64,000 bases of DNA. Source: Alkalimarinus alittae (GTDB taxonomy: Bacteria > Pseudomonadota > Gammaproteobacteria > Pseudomonadales > Oleiphilaceae). Positions 9,073 through 18,637 of the stretch are shown here, piece after piece (within the stretch, counting starts at the first letter, position 1; every line of letters starts with the position of its first letter). The stretch covers positions 3,657,001 to 3,721,000 of the forward strand of contig NZ_CP100390.1 of NCBI RefSeq assembly GCF_026016465.1, read 5' to 3'. Position numbers and translations under genes: made by a program. The notes under the pieces were generated by a model. It saw nothing but the letters and a program-made list of their open reading frames with translations. It ran no database searches and was not told the DNA's origin.

Positions 9073-9689
9073 TTACCTTTCCTCCCTGCTTTATAACGGT
9101 AGGTTTTCGCTTCTATACTCATAGACATTATTCCCTCACCGCCTTTTTCAGGGGTTATGGAGAAATCATGCAACGTTACAATTCGAGGCAAGCTCGCCAC
9201 ACCACTAACAAAGGATGCGATGTCATGGTAGGTGCCTTTTACAGCAATTTGTATCGGAAGTTCAATATAAAATTCTTTTTTAGTTTCAGGCTTTAGCTTG
9301 ATTTCTTTAAACTCCAAGCCGCTACCTAACCCAGTATTGGTTATATCCTCCAATAAACCTGGAACTTCAGTATCCGTCGGCAACTGCTTAAGAAGCGCAC
9401 CAAACGATTCTTCCATTTCAAGCATTTGCAACTTGTAGGCAGCTAAATTTGCCACTTTATACGCTTTAGTTTCAAACTGCTGCTTAAGTTCAGCTTCTTT
9501 GCTCGCCACCTGGTCTAACTGGGTTATTTGATCTTGAATTAAAAACCAATAACCTCCCCCCACAACAAGTGCAACAACAATAAAACTAACAATTGCTTTG
9601 ATTGGGCCAGGCCACGAGCCGGCATTATTAAAATCGAGGTCATTGACATCGAAATTCTTTAGGCTTTCGAGTGATTCTGCAAAACTCAC
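9069..9689 (-). CDS. pilO: Type IV pilus alignment subcomplex protein PilO
   Basis: 206 residues: short cytoplasmic N-terminus, one transmembrane segment (about 30-51), a coiled-coil stretch (about 55-95) and a ferredoxin-like PilO domain in the periplasm (LPTDTEVPGLLEDITNTG, then the VKGTYHDIASFVSGVASLPRIV region). PilO pairs with PilN to form the inner-membrane part of the pilus alignment complex. It overlaps pilN and pilP by four bases each (ATGA junctions), as expected in a tightly coupled operon. Confidence 0.94.
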   Translation of the reverse strand: MSFAESLESLKNFDVNDLDFNNAGSWPGPIKAIVSFIVVALVVGGGYWFLIQDQITQLDQVASKEAELKQQFETKAYKVANLAAYKLQMLEMEESFGALLKQLPTDTEVPGLLEDITNTGLGSGLEFKEIKLKPETKKEFYIELPIQIAVKGTYHDIASFVSGVASLPRIVTLHDFSITPEKGGEGIMSMSIEAKTYRYKAGRKGK

Positions 9690-10248
9690 TTCTTTGTCTC
9701 CTTTTTATCTTCCGGAGTTTTCTGAGCCACAGTCATATTAAATTGACTCGCCGGTTCACCCTTTGCTACCGCCTTAACAGCAGTTAAATTAGGCTCACCA
9801 AACCACTCAGACGCCTCAAAATTTCGCATTAACCCTGCAATTCGGTTATTTGACTCTGCCAAACCGACAATGCTCAACTGATCACCTTTTTTGGTTACCT
9901 TACTATAGTAAAGTCCATCAGGTAGCGTTCTAACAAGCTCATCAAAGACTCTGACAATAACAGGCCGAGTACCCTGCAAATCTTGTATAACTTTCATTCT
10001 AGCTAGCAGTTCTTTTTTCTTTTTCTTGAGACCTTCAATTTCTTTGATCTTTTTGTCTAGAACAACCATTGAGGTCTGAAGATAATTATTTCGAGACTGC
10101 TGATACTCAATCTCTGAGGCCATATGCCCTTGCCAGAGAAAAACAACGCCAATAGCAATAATGAGCACACCAACTAGCATTGCAATAAATTGTTTCTGTC
10201 GTTCGGCCCGAAGTTCCTCTCGCCAAGGCCGGAGGTTAATCTTTGCCA

Positions 10249-10249
<1 letters not shown>
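9686..10249 (-). CDS. pilN: Type IV pilus assembly protein PilN
   Basis: 187 residues. Begins MAKINLRPWREE, the conserved N-terminal peptide that docks into cytoplasmic PilM, followed by a transmembrane helix (about 22-42), a Lys-rich coiled-coil region and a periplasmic PilN fold. The start shares one base with the pilM stop. It connects PilM to PilO/PilP and so links cytoplasmic motors to the secretin. Confidence 0.95.
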
Positions 10250-11322
<1,073 letters not shown>

Positions 11323-11490
11323 CTATAAGTTCTAAACAGTTATATTTAGTTATTAGCGCAACACATGAAGAAGCGCTGCAGAGTTAAACAATTCTTAACT
11401 AATACCGTTAATAAAAAACACGTATAATAAAACCAATTTAAAGCAATTTCTTAAATAATAGACATATATTCATCACTTGTCAGGAAAAAC

Positions 11491-14010
11491 ATGTTGCGTT
11501 TTGTGAGTTTTTATCGATTTTTAGGCTGGTCTTTTGTTACAGGGCTTTGCGGCGCAGGTATATTAATTGCGTCATTCTACCTTTATCTTACCCCAAATCT
11601 ACCTGATGTCGAACAGCTCAGGCATACCCAACTTCAAATTCCGCTACGTATTTTTTCGTCTGACGATAAATTAATAGCAGAGTTTGGCGAAAAGCGTAGG
11701 TCCCCTATAACCATAGACCAAGTTCCTGAAAAACTCTCCCAAGCATTTATTGCGGCGGAAGATAATCGCTTTTACGAACACCATGGCGTTGATATTAAAG
11801 GACTTTTACGAGCTGTAACTCAGCTTGCAACAAGCGGAAGGATACAATCTGGCGGCAGCACCATCACCATGCAGGTTGCAAAAAATTTCTTTTTGTCACG
11901 AGAAAAAACATTTACTCGTAAGTTCAACGAGATTTTGCTTGCTCTTCAAATAGAACAAGAACTATCTAAAGACGAAATTTTAGAGTTATATTTTAATAAG
12001 ATTTATTTAGGTAATCGAGCCTACGGCATCGAGGCAGCATCACAAGTCTATTATGGGAAGTCTGTCGCAAAATTAACACTTGCTGAAATGGCGATGATTG
12101 CCGGACTACCTAAAGCACCTTCTCGATATAACCCTATTGCCAACCCATCCCGTGCGCTTATTAGACGAAATTGGATACTCGATCGGATGCTCGACCTTGG
12201 CTATATTGACCCTAACCAACACGCAGCAGCTCAAGAAACACCCATCACAGCGGTATATCACGGATCTAGCCCAGAGACGGAAGCACCTTACTTAGCAGAA
12301 ATGGCCAGAAAAGAGCTCGTCGATAAGTATGGCGAAGAAGCTTACTCTGAAGGCTTTAACGTTTACCTGACCGTAAACAGCGTGCTACAAGAAGCTGCGA
12401 ATAAAGCCGTTAGAAAAGGTTTAGAGGACTACGATGAGCGTCACGGATATCGAGGCCCAGAAAGCAAAATCTTACTTGATAATCCATTCTCTGCCGAAAG
12501 CATCAGCGCCAAGATCAATAACATGACCAACTATGGCGAACTTGTCATTGCAGTCGTTACAGGCATCAAAGATAACGAGGCAACGCTGTTTACCCAGGAC
12601 TACGGTGAGATAATATTAGATTACGAAGGCGTCAAATGGGCAAGACCGTTTATCAGCGTGAACAGACGGGGCACAACCCCTAAAAAAATATCGGACGTTT
12701 TACAGCCGGGCGATATTATTAGAATTAAAAAAACGCAAGACAACAAAAACTGGAAGCTTGCGCAGACACCCAAGGTTCAAGGCACTTTAGTATCAATCGC
12801 CCCTTCTACCGGCGCAATAAAAGCCTTAGTTGGAGGTTACGATTTCGCACAAAGTAAATATAACAGAGCCCTACAAGCAGAACGCCAGGCTGGCTCCAAC
12901 TTTAAGCCTTTTGTTTATTTAGCGGCCCTAGAGCATGGATCAACGGCCGCCACACTCATTAATGACGCCCCTATCGTTTTTGAAGATAAAAACCTAGAAG
13001 CCTCTTGGCGACCCGAAAACTCTAGCGGAAAGTTTTTCGGCCCAACTCGGTTAAGAACAGCACTCTACAAATCCCGAAACCTTGTATCGATAAGACTGCT
13101 TAAGAAAACAGGTGTCAGAACCACACGAAATTTCGTCAGTCGCTTTGGCTTTAATAGTGACGCCCTACCCAATGATCTTTCGCTAGCACTTGGAAGCGCA
13201 GTTATGACACCACTACAAGTGGCGACAGGCTATAGTACTATCGCTAACGGTGGTTACGAGTCACAACCTTATTTCATCGAGAAAATAGAAAACAGCAAAG
13301 GGGATATCGTATTTCAGGCAACCCCAACATTAACACCGAACGCAATTAAAGAACTAGCACTAAGCCCCCCAGCGGAGCCTATAAGAACAATCGCAGACAT
13401 AGATAACAACCTACAAGAGCCAGACGTCGTACAGCTGGATAACATCGCATTCCGAGAAGGGCTCTCTACCGACCCAAGCGTACTTACGCCTAGCTACAAA
13501 GAAGCTAAAAGCATTATCGATGAACGCACTATTTATATTATGCACAGCATTTTAAAAGACGTAATCATCCGTGGTACAGGCCGCAGAGCTCAAGCCCTTA
13601 GGCGATCAGATCTAACTGGCAAAACCGGCACCACCAACGATCAAAAGGACGCATGGTTTTCGGGCTTCAATACAGAAACCCAAACAACCGTTTGGGTTGG
13701 GTTTGACCAACCTACAACGCTGGGCAGAAGAGAGTACGGTGCGACCGCGGCACTCCCTATCTGGATTGACTACATGCGAGTTGCCTTGGCTAATACTCCA
13801 AGCGCGAACATGAAACAACCAGAAGGCATTGTTACAGTGAAGATAAACACAGAAACAGGCGCGCTTGCCAAGGCGGGAGAGAAGAATACTATCTTTGAGA
13901 TATTCCGAAAGGAAAACGCCCCGCAACCTGAGCATACACCGGCAGGCAATCAGTCAGTAGAACAACCTTCAGCCGTTGATGACATTATTACCGCAGAAGA
14001 TATATTTTAA
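11491..14010 (+). CDS. mrcA: Penicillin-binding protein 1A, bifunctional glycosyltransferase/transpeptidase
   Basis: 839 residues, the usual class A PBP1a length. One N-terminal transmembrane helix (about 12-33) anchors it in the inner membrane. The glycosyltransferase domain has EDNRFYEHHG (Glu 90 catalytic) and GGSTITMQVAKN (121-132). The transpeptidase domain has the SxxK motif SNFK (Ser 469 nucleophile), SRN (about 527) and KTGT (711-714). An OB-like insertion (about 300-430) separates the two, as in PBP1a. It builds and crosslinks peptidoglycan. The gene is divergent to pilM, the conserved arrangement in pseudomonads and relatives (also called ponA). Confidence 0.96.
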   Translation: MLRFVSFYRFLGWSFVTGLCGAGILIASFYLYLTPNLPDVEQLRHTQLQIPLRIFSSDDKLIAEFGEKRRSPITIDQVPEKLSQAFIAAEDNRFYEHHGVDIKGLLRAVTQLATSGRIQSGGSTITMQVAKNFFLSREKTFTRKFNEILLALQIEQELSKDEILELYFNKIYLGNRAYGIEAASQVYYGKSVAKLTLAEMAMIAGLPKAPSRYNPIANPSRALIRRNWILDRMLDLGYIDPNQHAAAQETPITAVYHGSSPETEAPYLAEMARKELVDKYGEEAYSEGFNVYLTVNSVLQEAANKAVRKGLEDYDERHGYRGPESKILLDNPFSAESISAKINNMTNYGELVIAVVTGIKDNEATLFTQDYGEIILDYEGVKWARPFISVNRRGTTPKKISDVLQPGDIIRIKKTQDNKNWKLAQTPKVQGTLVSIAPSTGAIKALVGGYDFAQSKYNRALQAERQAGSNFKPFVYLAALEHGSTAATLINDAPIVFEDKNLEASWRPENSSGKFFGPTRLRTALYKSRNLVSIRLLKKTGVRTTRNFVSRFGFNSDALPNDLSLALGSAVMTPLQVATGYSTIANGGYESQPYFIEKIENSKGDIVFQATPTLTPNAIKELALSPPAEPIRTIADIDNNLQEPDVVQLDNIAFREGLSTDPSVLTPSYKEAKSIIDERTIYIMHSILKDVIIRGTGRRAQALRRSDLTGKTGTTNDQKDAWFSGFNTETQTTVWVGFDQPTTLGRREYGATAALPIWIDYMRVALANTPSANMKQPEGIVTVKINTETGALAKAGEKNTIFEIFRKENAPQPEHTPAGNQSVEQPSAVDDIITAEDIF

Positions 14011-14038
14011 CTCATAGCAACCAAAACAGCATTTAGAC

Positions 14039-14070
14039 TTATGCTCCCTAACACCCATCAGGGAGCATAA
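14039..14070. terminator. Hairpin between convergent mrcA and the EEP-family gene
   Basis: Eleven-base perfect arms TTATGCTCCCT (14039-14049) and AGGGAGCATAA (14060-14070) with a 10-base loop. The structure overlaps the last codons of the minus-strand gene ending at 14048. No clear T run follows on either strand, so termination is inferred from stem strength and the convergent position. Confidence 0.5.
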
Positions 14071-14899
14071 TATCCAGCGCTACAGGCAAGTGATCTGAAA
14101 CGGGGTACATCACAACCCCCGCTTTGGCAATCTTCAATGAAGGGCTAACTAGAATGTGGTCCAATGCCTTGCCAGGTCTCCAACTCGGAAAACTATGAGC
14201 CGCCCCAGGCAACGATACCAAACTCAACCCTTTTAGAGGTGACTCTTCGAGCAAACGCTCAGCGTGAGTATTCATATCCCCCATCAAGACAACATGCCGG
14301 TACTCAGAAATGACATCCCGAATAAATCCCAACTGCTTATTTTGAGCTTTAGCACTGAGCGATAAATGCATAACAACCAGCACCAAAGGGTCGCTTGCTT
14401 TTCCGTACTTAACCACAATCGCCCCCCTACCTGGGATAATTCCAGGCAGCCGGTATTCATCCACGCTTAGCGGCTGTATTCGACTAAGAAAGCCATTACT
14501 GTGTTGCGCAACCCGCCCTAGGTTTCGATTTAATTGTTGGTACCAATATGGAAAGCCTCCCGCCTCCGCCAAATATTGAACCTGATTTACAAAGCCACTT
14601 CGAATACTGCCTCCGTCAACTTCTTGCAACGCGACAGCATCATAGTGTTGAAGTAACATCGATATTTTATTGAGGTTTTCAATACGCGAACGATTAGGTA
14701 AAAAATGCTGCCAACTACGCGTAAGGTAGTGTCTATAAGAGAACGTTGAAATGCCAACCTGGATATTAAATGTTAATAGACGAATATGCTTTTGAGCCTC
14801 AAAAGATCCGCCACACTCCAAGCCCGAGCTCCGCCCATGTACCTTAGTCACCTCGTTGTGTCGATAACTATTTATTTTGGACTTTATCTCTCGATACAT
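14048..14899 (-). CDS. Endonuclease/exonuclease/phosphatase (EEP) family protein
   Basis: 283 residues with the EEP fold signatures in order: LLTFNIQVG (about 42-50), ALQEVDGGS (metal-binding Glu, about 95), VVLMGDMNTH (about 203-212), DHILVSP (about 250) and VSDHLPV (catalytic His, about 268). Such enzymes hydrolyse phosphodiester bonds in nucleic acids or lipids with Mg2+; the substrate is not predictable. No signal peptide is visible. The same gene sits downstream of dsbA and cytochrome c4 in pseudomonads, so the neighbourhood is conserved. The ATG lacks a strong ribosome site; a start a few codons downstream is possible. Confidence 0.88.
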   Translation of the reverse strand: MYREIKSKINSYRHNEVTKVHGRSSGLECGGSFEAQKHIRLLTFNIQVGISTFSYRHYLTRSWQHFLPNRSRIENLNKISMLLQHYDAVALQEVDGGSIRSGFVNQVQYLAEAGGFPYWYQQLNRNLGRVAQHSNGFLSRIQPLSVDEYRLPGIIPGRGAIVVKYGKASDPLVLVVMHLSLSAKAQNKQLGFIRDVISEYRHVVLMGDMNTHAERLLEESPLKGLSLVSLPGAAHSFPSWRPGKALDHILVSPSLKIAKAGVVMYPVSDHLPVALDIMLPDGC

Positions 14900-14990
14900 A
14901 GCGGTTAATCTGCCCTTTATGGGTGCGAGAACACCCTATATGTAATCGCACCAACATATTAATCTAACTGTAAATCTAAGACCTTTCTCG

Positions 14991-15653
14991 CTACTGCCCT
15001 AAAGTTGCTCGCTCTTTTTCAATAAGAAAGTCAGCAACCTTTAGCATATTTTCATTACTTCCTGCTTCTGACGAGCTGATACGGTATTTGCCATTCACAA
15101 TAAGCGCAGGAACACCCGTCGCACGATAGCTAATCGCACGAGCATTAGCTTGATCCACTTTTGACTTCACACTGAACGATTTAAATGCTTTTTTGAATTT
15201 TGCTTCTTCAATTCCAAAACCAGCAAAAAACCGTGCCAATTCAGCCTCACTACTTAACGGTTTTCTATCTCTCACTATGGCATCAAATAATGGCTGGTGC
15301 ATTTTTTCTTGTACACCCAGCACCTCTGCAGCATAAAACGCCTGTGCATGAATTGTCCATACAGGGCCAAAGGTAGCCGGAGACAGCCAGAAATCCACAT
15401 CATCAGCCAACCCTTCAGACCAGTGATGCACGATTGGATTGAATTTATAGCAATGAGGGCAGCCGTACCAAAAAAGCTCAACCACCTCGACCTTACTAGC
15501 ATCCCGCGTACGTACAGGGTATGGAAGGATTTTATAATGCTTACCTGCAATCCATTCTGCCTTATCAGCGCTCTCAGCACTGGCAGCACTCACTACCCAT
15601 GAGAACGGCAACAAAACCATCACCAAAATAAACTTAGCCCACACTTGCTTCAT
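14991..15653 (-). CDS. dsbA: Thiol:disulfide interchange protein DsbA
   Basis: Periplasmic oxidase that puts disulfides into exported proteins. From ATG 15653 it has 220 residues with a signal peptide (about 1-23, ending WVVSA), the active site CPHC (Cys 65 and 68 within FWYGCPHCYKF) and the cis-proline loop TGVPALIV. The frame extends upstream to 15776, but ATG 15653 is preceded by AGAGGGG at ideal spacing and places the signal sequence at the terminus, so it is the better start. It follows the cytochrome c4 gene, with a terminator-like hairpin between them. Confidence 0.95.
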   Translation of the reverse strand: MKQVWAKFILVMVLLPFSWVVSAASAESADKAEWIAGKHYKILPYPVRTRDASKVEVVELFWYGCPHCYKFNPIVHHWSEGLADDVDFWLSPATFGPVWTIHAQAFYAAEVLGVQEKMHQPLFDAIVRDRKPLSSEAELARFFAGFGIEEAKFKKAFKSFSVKSKVDQANARAISYRATGVPALIVNGKYRISSSEAGSNENMLKVADFLIEKERATLGQ

Positions 15654-15776
15654 TATTATCCCCTCTAGTTTTAACGCTTTAAACGACAGATTAACGTCGA
15701 GTATTTTATATAATAGAGTCAGCATATTAGCATCATTATTAACGCACACAATTAAACTTTTGCAATATTCAGGCAT

Positions 15777-15802
15777 AAAAAAACCCCTTAAAAGGGGTTT
15801 TT
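15777..15802 (-). terminator. Intrinsic terminator after cytochrome c4
   Basis: AAACCCC (15781-15787) pairs with GGGGTTT (15794-15800), extended by flanking A and T runs. On the minus strand the hairpin is followed by at least seven Ts, so it should end most cytochrome c4 transcripts before dsbA. The T run on the plus side is shorter. Confidence 0.75.
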
Positions 15803-15818
15803 AAAACACTAAAAGTGC

Positions 15819-16424
15819 TTAGTGTAAGCCACTCACATAACTCGCAACCGCTTCAATTTCAGCGTCACTTAGTTTTGCAGCAACATCACGCATCATTCGT
15901 GAATCACCATCATTTGTTCGCTCACCAGAACGGAACTTCTTAAGCTGAGCAGCAACATATACGGAGTACTGACCAGAAAGAGCGGGGAACGCCGCAGGAC
16001 CATTACCCTTACCACTTGGACCGTGGCACGCTGTACATGCCGCAGCACCTGTTGCCAAATTGCCTGCACGGTACAATGACTGACCTTTTTCCACTAAGTC
16101 AGCTTTAGCCTGACTCGTTGATGTTTTTTGCGTTGCAAAGTAGGCAGCAATATCCAGCATATCTTGATCGGTCAAATTATCTAGTAAACCAGTCATTTCA
16201 GGAACCGGCCGAGCGCCACTTTTAATATCGTTCATCTGCTTAACGAGGTATTTTTCTCCCTGAGCAGCCAGTTTTGGGAAAGTCGGTACCAAGCTATTAC
16301 CATCAACACCGTGACACCCAGCACAAACGGCTGTTTTTTGCTGACCGGCAGTCGCATCCCCTTCAGCTTGAGCCACCCCAGTAAAGCCTATGGCCAAAAC
16401 AAGACCTGCTATAAAATTTTTCAT
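15819..16424 (-). CDS. cc4: Cytochrome c4, di-heme
   Basis: 201 residues from ATG 16424: signal peptide ending VAQA (about 20) and two c-type heme sites, CAGCH (34-38) and CTACH (130-134), in two similar halves, each followed by a Met-containing loop (VPEMTGLL; DSRMMRDVAAKL) that would supply the axial ligand. Cytochrome c4 carries electrons in the periplasm to terminal oxidases. The frame can extend to ATG 16442, but the signal peptide starts naturally at 16424 (MKNFIAGL). The cytochrome c4-dsbA-EEP order next to engB is conserved in pseudomonads. Confidence 0.94.
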   Translation of the reverse strand: MKNFIAGLVLAIGFTGVAQAEGDATAGQQKTAVCAGCHGVDGNSLVPTFPKLAAQGEKYLVKQMNDIKSGARPVPEMTGLLDNLTDQDMLDIAAYFATQKTSTSQAKADLVEKGQSLYRAGNLATGAAACTACHGPSGKGNGPAAFPALSGQYSVYVAAQLKKFRSGERTNDGDSRMMRDVAAKLSDAEIEAVASYVSGLH

Positions 16425-16914
16425 GTCAGCCCACTCTCTCATTATGTCTTAAATTTATTACGCTTAATTTTGTCGTCGACAAATTATCAGCAATAGTACC
16501 TGCGCAAAACCCTATTAATTGATCTGTCGCAATGTTATGACTACTTTTATCGGCTAATGAACGACCGATTGTAAAGCTCTTACAACGCCTTACCCTGCAT
16601 GACGCAGCATGACGCAGCAAAAACGATTCGGCATTATACACTATGAAAAAACTGATTAAACCCTATATGCACATATCAAGTATACATTCATATAAAATAC
16701 AAACAGACTGTAAATCAGAATTATAACGGTACTTACTCGAAGCAACAGGTAAAGACAGCTATAATAACGAACCTGAATTCTTCAATAAGACTACGACGCC
16801 AACAAGGTTTGCTAGTTCGCTAACGTAAACCTTAGATTAAGACAGCCTTAACCGGCTAACTAGTCACATTGTATACCCGTTAACGCTTTATATAAGCAAG
16901 AGATGTCCATTTTA
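16425..16914. other. Divergent intergenic region between cytochrome c4 and engB
   Basis: About 490 bases without a credible gene. It must hold the promoters of both flanking genes. Two tandem copies of GCATGACGCA lie at 16597-16616. A hairpin with outer arms AAGGTTT (16804-16810) and AAACCTT (16827-16833) contains an inner TAG-TTCG-CTA tetraloop stem; no T run follows. In enterobacteria and pseudomonads the engB upstream region holds a small RNA (Spot 42 or ErsA), but I do not see their conserved sequence or 3' terminator here. Confidence 0.5.
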
Positions 16915-17577
16915 ATGAGCGAACAGCAGCCAAAAATCTCATACAACAGCGCAAGATTTTTATTGAGTGCGCCGACTATAATGCAATGTCCTACAGACAG
17001 CGGTAGTGAAGTCGCGTTTGCAGGTAGGTCCAATGCAGGTAAGTCTTCTGCCATCAACACCATTACTAATAATTCTAAGCTAGCTCGAACAAGTAAAACG
17101 CCCGGCCGAACACAGCTCATTAATTTTTTCACACTAAACGTGCCAGGATGCCGTTTAGTAGATTTGCCAGGCTATGGCTACGCTAAAGTTTCTAAAGAAG
17201 TTAAAACAGAGTGGCAAGAACACATGGATGAGTACCTGCACGCACGCCAGAGCCTGAAAGGCTTAGTGCTTGTAATGGATATTCGAAAGCCGCTTTCTGA
17301 CTTCGACACAATGATGCTTGAGTGGGCTGAAGCGAGCAAACTCCCTATATCAATACTACTAACAAAAGCAGACAAACTTCGCCCTGGTGCTGCAAAGAAT
17401 ATGCTGGCAAAAATAAAGTCAGATTTAAAAGATGTTGAGTACTTAGCCTCTGTCGTTTTATTCTCTAGCCTGAAGAAATCAGGTGTCGAAAATGCAAGAA
17501 CGCAACTCGACAACTGGTTAATGGAAGGCAATTCAGTAGCCGACGCTCAGTCTGACAACGCCACTGAAGAGCCTTAA
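16915..17577 (+). CDS. engB: Ribosome biogenesis GTPase EngB (YsxC/YihA)
   Basis: 220 residues from ATG 16915. All GTPase motifs are present: G1 GRSNAGKSS (37-45), G2 TPGRTQ, G3 DLPGYG (83-88) and G4 TKAD. EngB is an essential GTPase acting in large ribosomal subunit assembly. An in-frame ATG at 16903 has no room for a ribosome site (AAGAG abuts it), while the same AAGAG sits 12 bases before 16915; the family N-terminus also fits 16915, but four extra residues cannot be excluded. The Asp/Asn/Glu-rich C-terminal tail is normal for the family. Confidence 0.93.
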   Translation: MSEQQPKISYNSARFLLSAPTIMQCPTDSGSEVAFAGRSNAGKSSAINTITNNSKLARTSKTPGRTQLINFFTLNVPGCRLVDLPGYGYAKVSKEVKTEWQEHMDEYLHARQSLKGLVLVMDIRKPLSDFDTMMLEWAEASKLPISILLTKADKLRPGAAKNMLAKIKSDLKDVEYLASVVLFSSLKKSGVENARTQLDNWLMEGNSVADAQSDNATEEP

Positions 17578-17636
17578 TACTTTTTAAACATTCAGAACAT
17601 TCAGGGCAATCAGAAACATCACATTGCCCTGAAACT

Positions 17637-18308
17637 TTAAGCGTCTTCAGCCAACCCTGCGTCACTAGACCTATATCGCACCTGCAAGCTTTTAATTTCT
17701 GCAACATAAGAAGCCGTTAAATACGGCACGGTAAATGACAGCACCTGATAGATACCTTGCTTTAACATGTCTTTATTAATGCCCGTATTACCTTCACCCG
17801 CATGCGCTGTTTTTAGGTATGCCATCCAATTGGTCACGACTAGCCAAACATTCAGCGCCATGGACTCAATGTGCTCATCATCTAAGTCTTTTAACACCCC
17901 ATCCAACCCTTTCTGCAGTCCTTTTAGAATTTTTTTAATCGCATTTAGGCAACGAACGGTAAACGCACGATAATCCTTTCTTAATCGCTCATCGCTATCT
18001 AGCAAAAACTCCAAGTCTCGATGAAAAAAGCGATAACTCCATAAGCCACCAAAAACCGACTCAAGATAGTAAACAAGATCATTAAGGTCTAGCGGGCGAT
18101 CTTCTGGAATCTGGAGGTAGTGATCAACCAGCATTTCATACTGAATAAAAATCTCATAAATAATGTCTGACTTATTGCGAAAATGGTAATAAAGATTACC
18201 GGGAGACATATTCAGGTTGGCGGCAATATGGTTGGTCGTAACGTTTCGCTCCCCTTTCTCATTAAAGAGTTCAAGGCTCGCTAAAATAATTTTATCTCTA
18301 GTTTTCAT
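17637..18308 (-). CDS. TetR-family transcriptional regulator
   Basis: 223 residues. The N-terminal helix-turn-helix (about 6-50, including VTTNHIAANLNMSPGNLYYHFRNKSDII) is typical TetR; the rest is an all-helical ligand domain with no recognisable ligand signature. It diverges from the aldehyde dehydrogenase gene, and an 18-base perfect palindrome lies between the -35 and -10 elements of that gene. The simplest reading is a local repressor of the dehydrogenase, responding to an aldehyde- or acyl-derived ligand. The same TetR/aldehyde dehydrogenase pairing occurs in pseudomonads. Confidence 0.88.
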   Translation of the reverse strand: MKTRDKIILASLELFNEKGERNVTTNHIAANLNMSPGNLYYHFRNKSDIIYEIFIQYEMLVDHYLQIPEDRPLDLNDLVYYLESVFGGLWSYRFFHRDLEFLLDSDERLRKDYRAFTVRCLNAIKKILKGLQKGLDGVLKDLDDEHIESMALNVWLVVTNWMAYLKTAHAGEGNTGINKDMLKQGIYQVLSFTVPYLTASYVAEIKSLQVRYRSSDAGLAEDA

Positions 18309-18637
18309 ATACGATTAACCAAGTATCCCGTCTTTAATATTCAACCTAATTCCTGTTCCGCTACCGTCATTAAGCACTGCATGACCTGATGCTACAACAT
18401 ACGGATGCCAGAAGAGGCTAGCAACCTATAATACATCATAAGAACACCGACCGAAAAACATATAGCCAGAAACTTATTGACCCTATCTCAGTTCATAAAT
18501 ATGCCCCTGATCATTATTTCAACTAAAAATAGTTGACAGTTAGAGTATATACTCTAATAATAGAAACCATAACCTAACGAACTAATTACTTAATTTAAAA
18601 TCGCATCCAGTCAATAACTGGATTTTGGAGGCAAATA
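18309..18637. other. Divergent promoter region, TetR regulator and aldehyde dehydrogenase
   Basis: 329 bases with no gene. The right half contains the dehydrogenase promoter and operator listed separately and the ribosome site GGAGG (about 18626) before the dehydrogenase ATG. No second operator of the same sequence is apparent near the tetR start. Confidence 0.6.
18533..18561 (+). promoter_or_regulatory. Promoter with palindromic operator for the aldehyde dehydrogenase gene
   Basis: A consensus -35 TTGACA (18533-18538) and a -10-like AATAAT (18556-18561) are separated by 17 bases. The spacer is filled by the perfect 18-base palindrome TTAGAGTATATACTCTAA (18540-18557). A dimeric repressor bound there would occlude RNA polymerase; the divergent TetR protein is the obvious candidate. 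The elements are seen directly; the regulator assignment is inference. Confidence 0.75.

Noticed and set aside
16425-16914. Spot 42/ErsA-type small RNA upstream of engB
   Set aside because: The location is right but neither the conserved core nor a GC-rich hairpin with T run is present.
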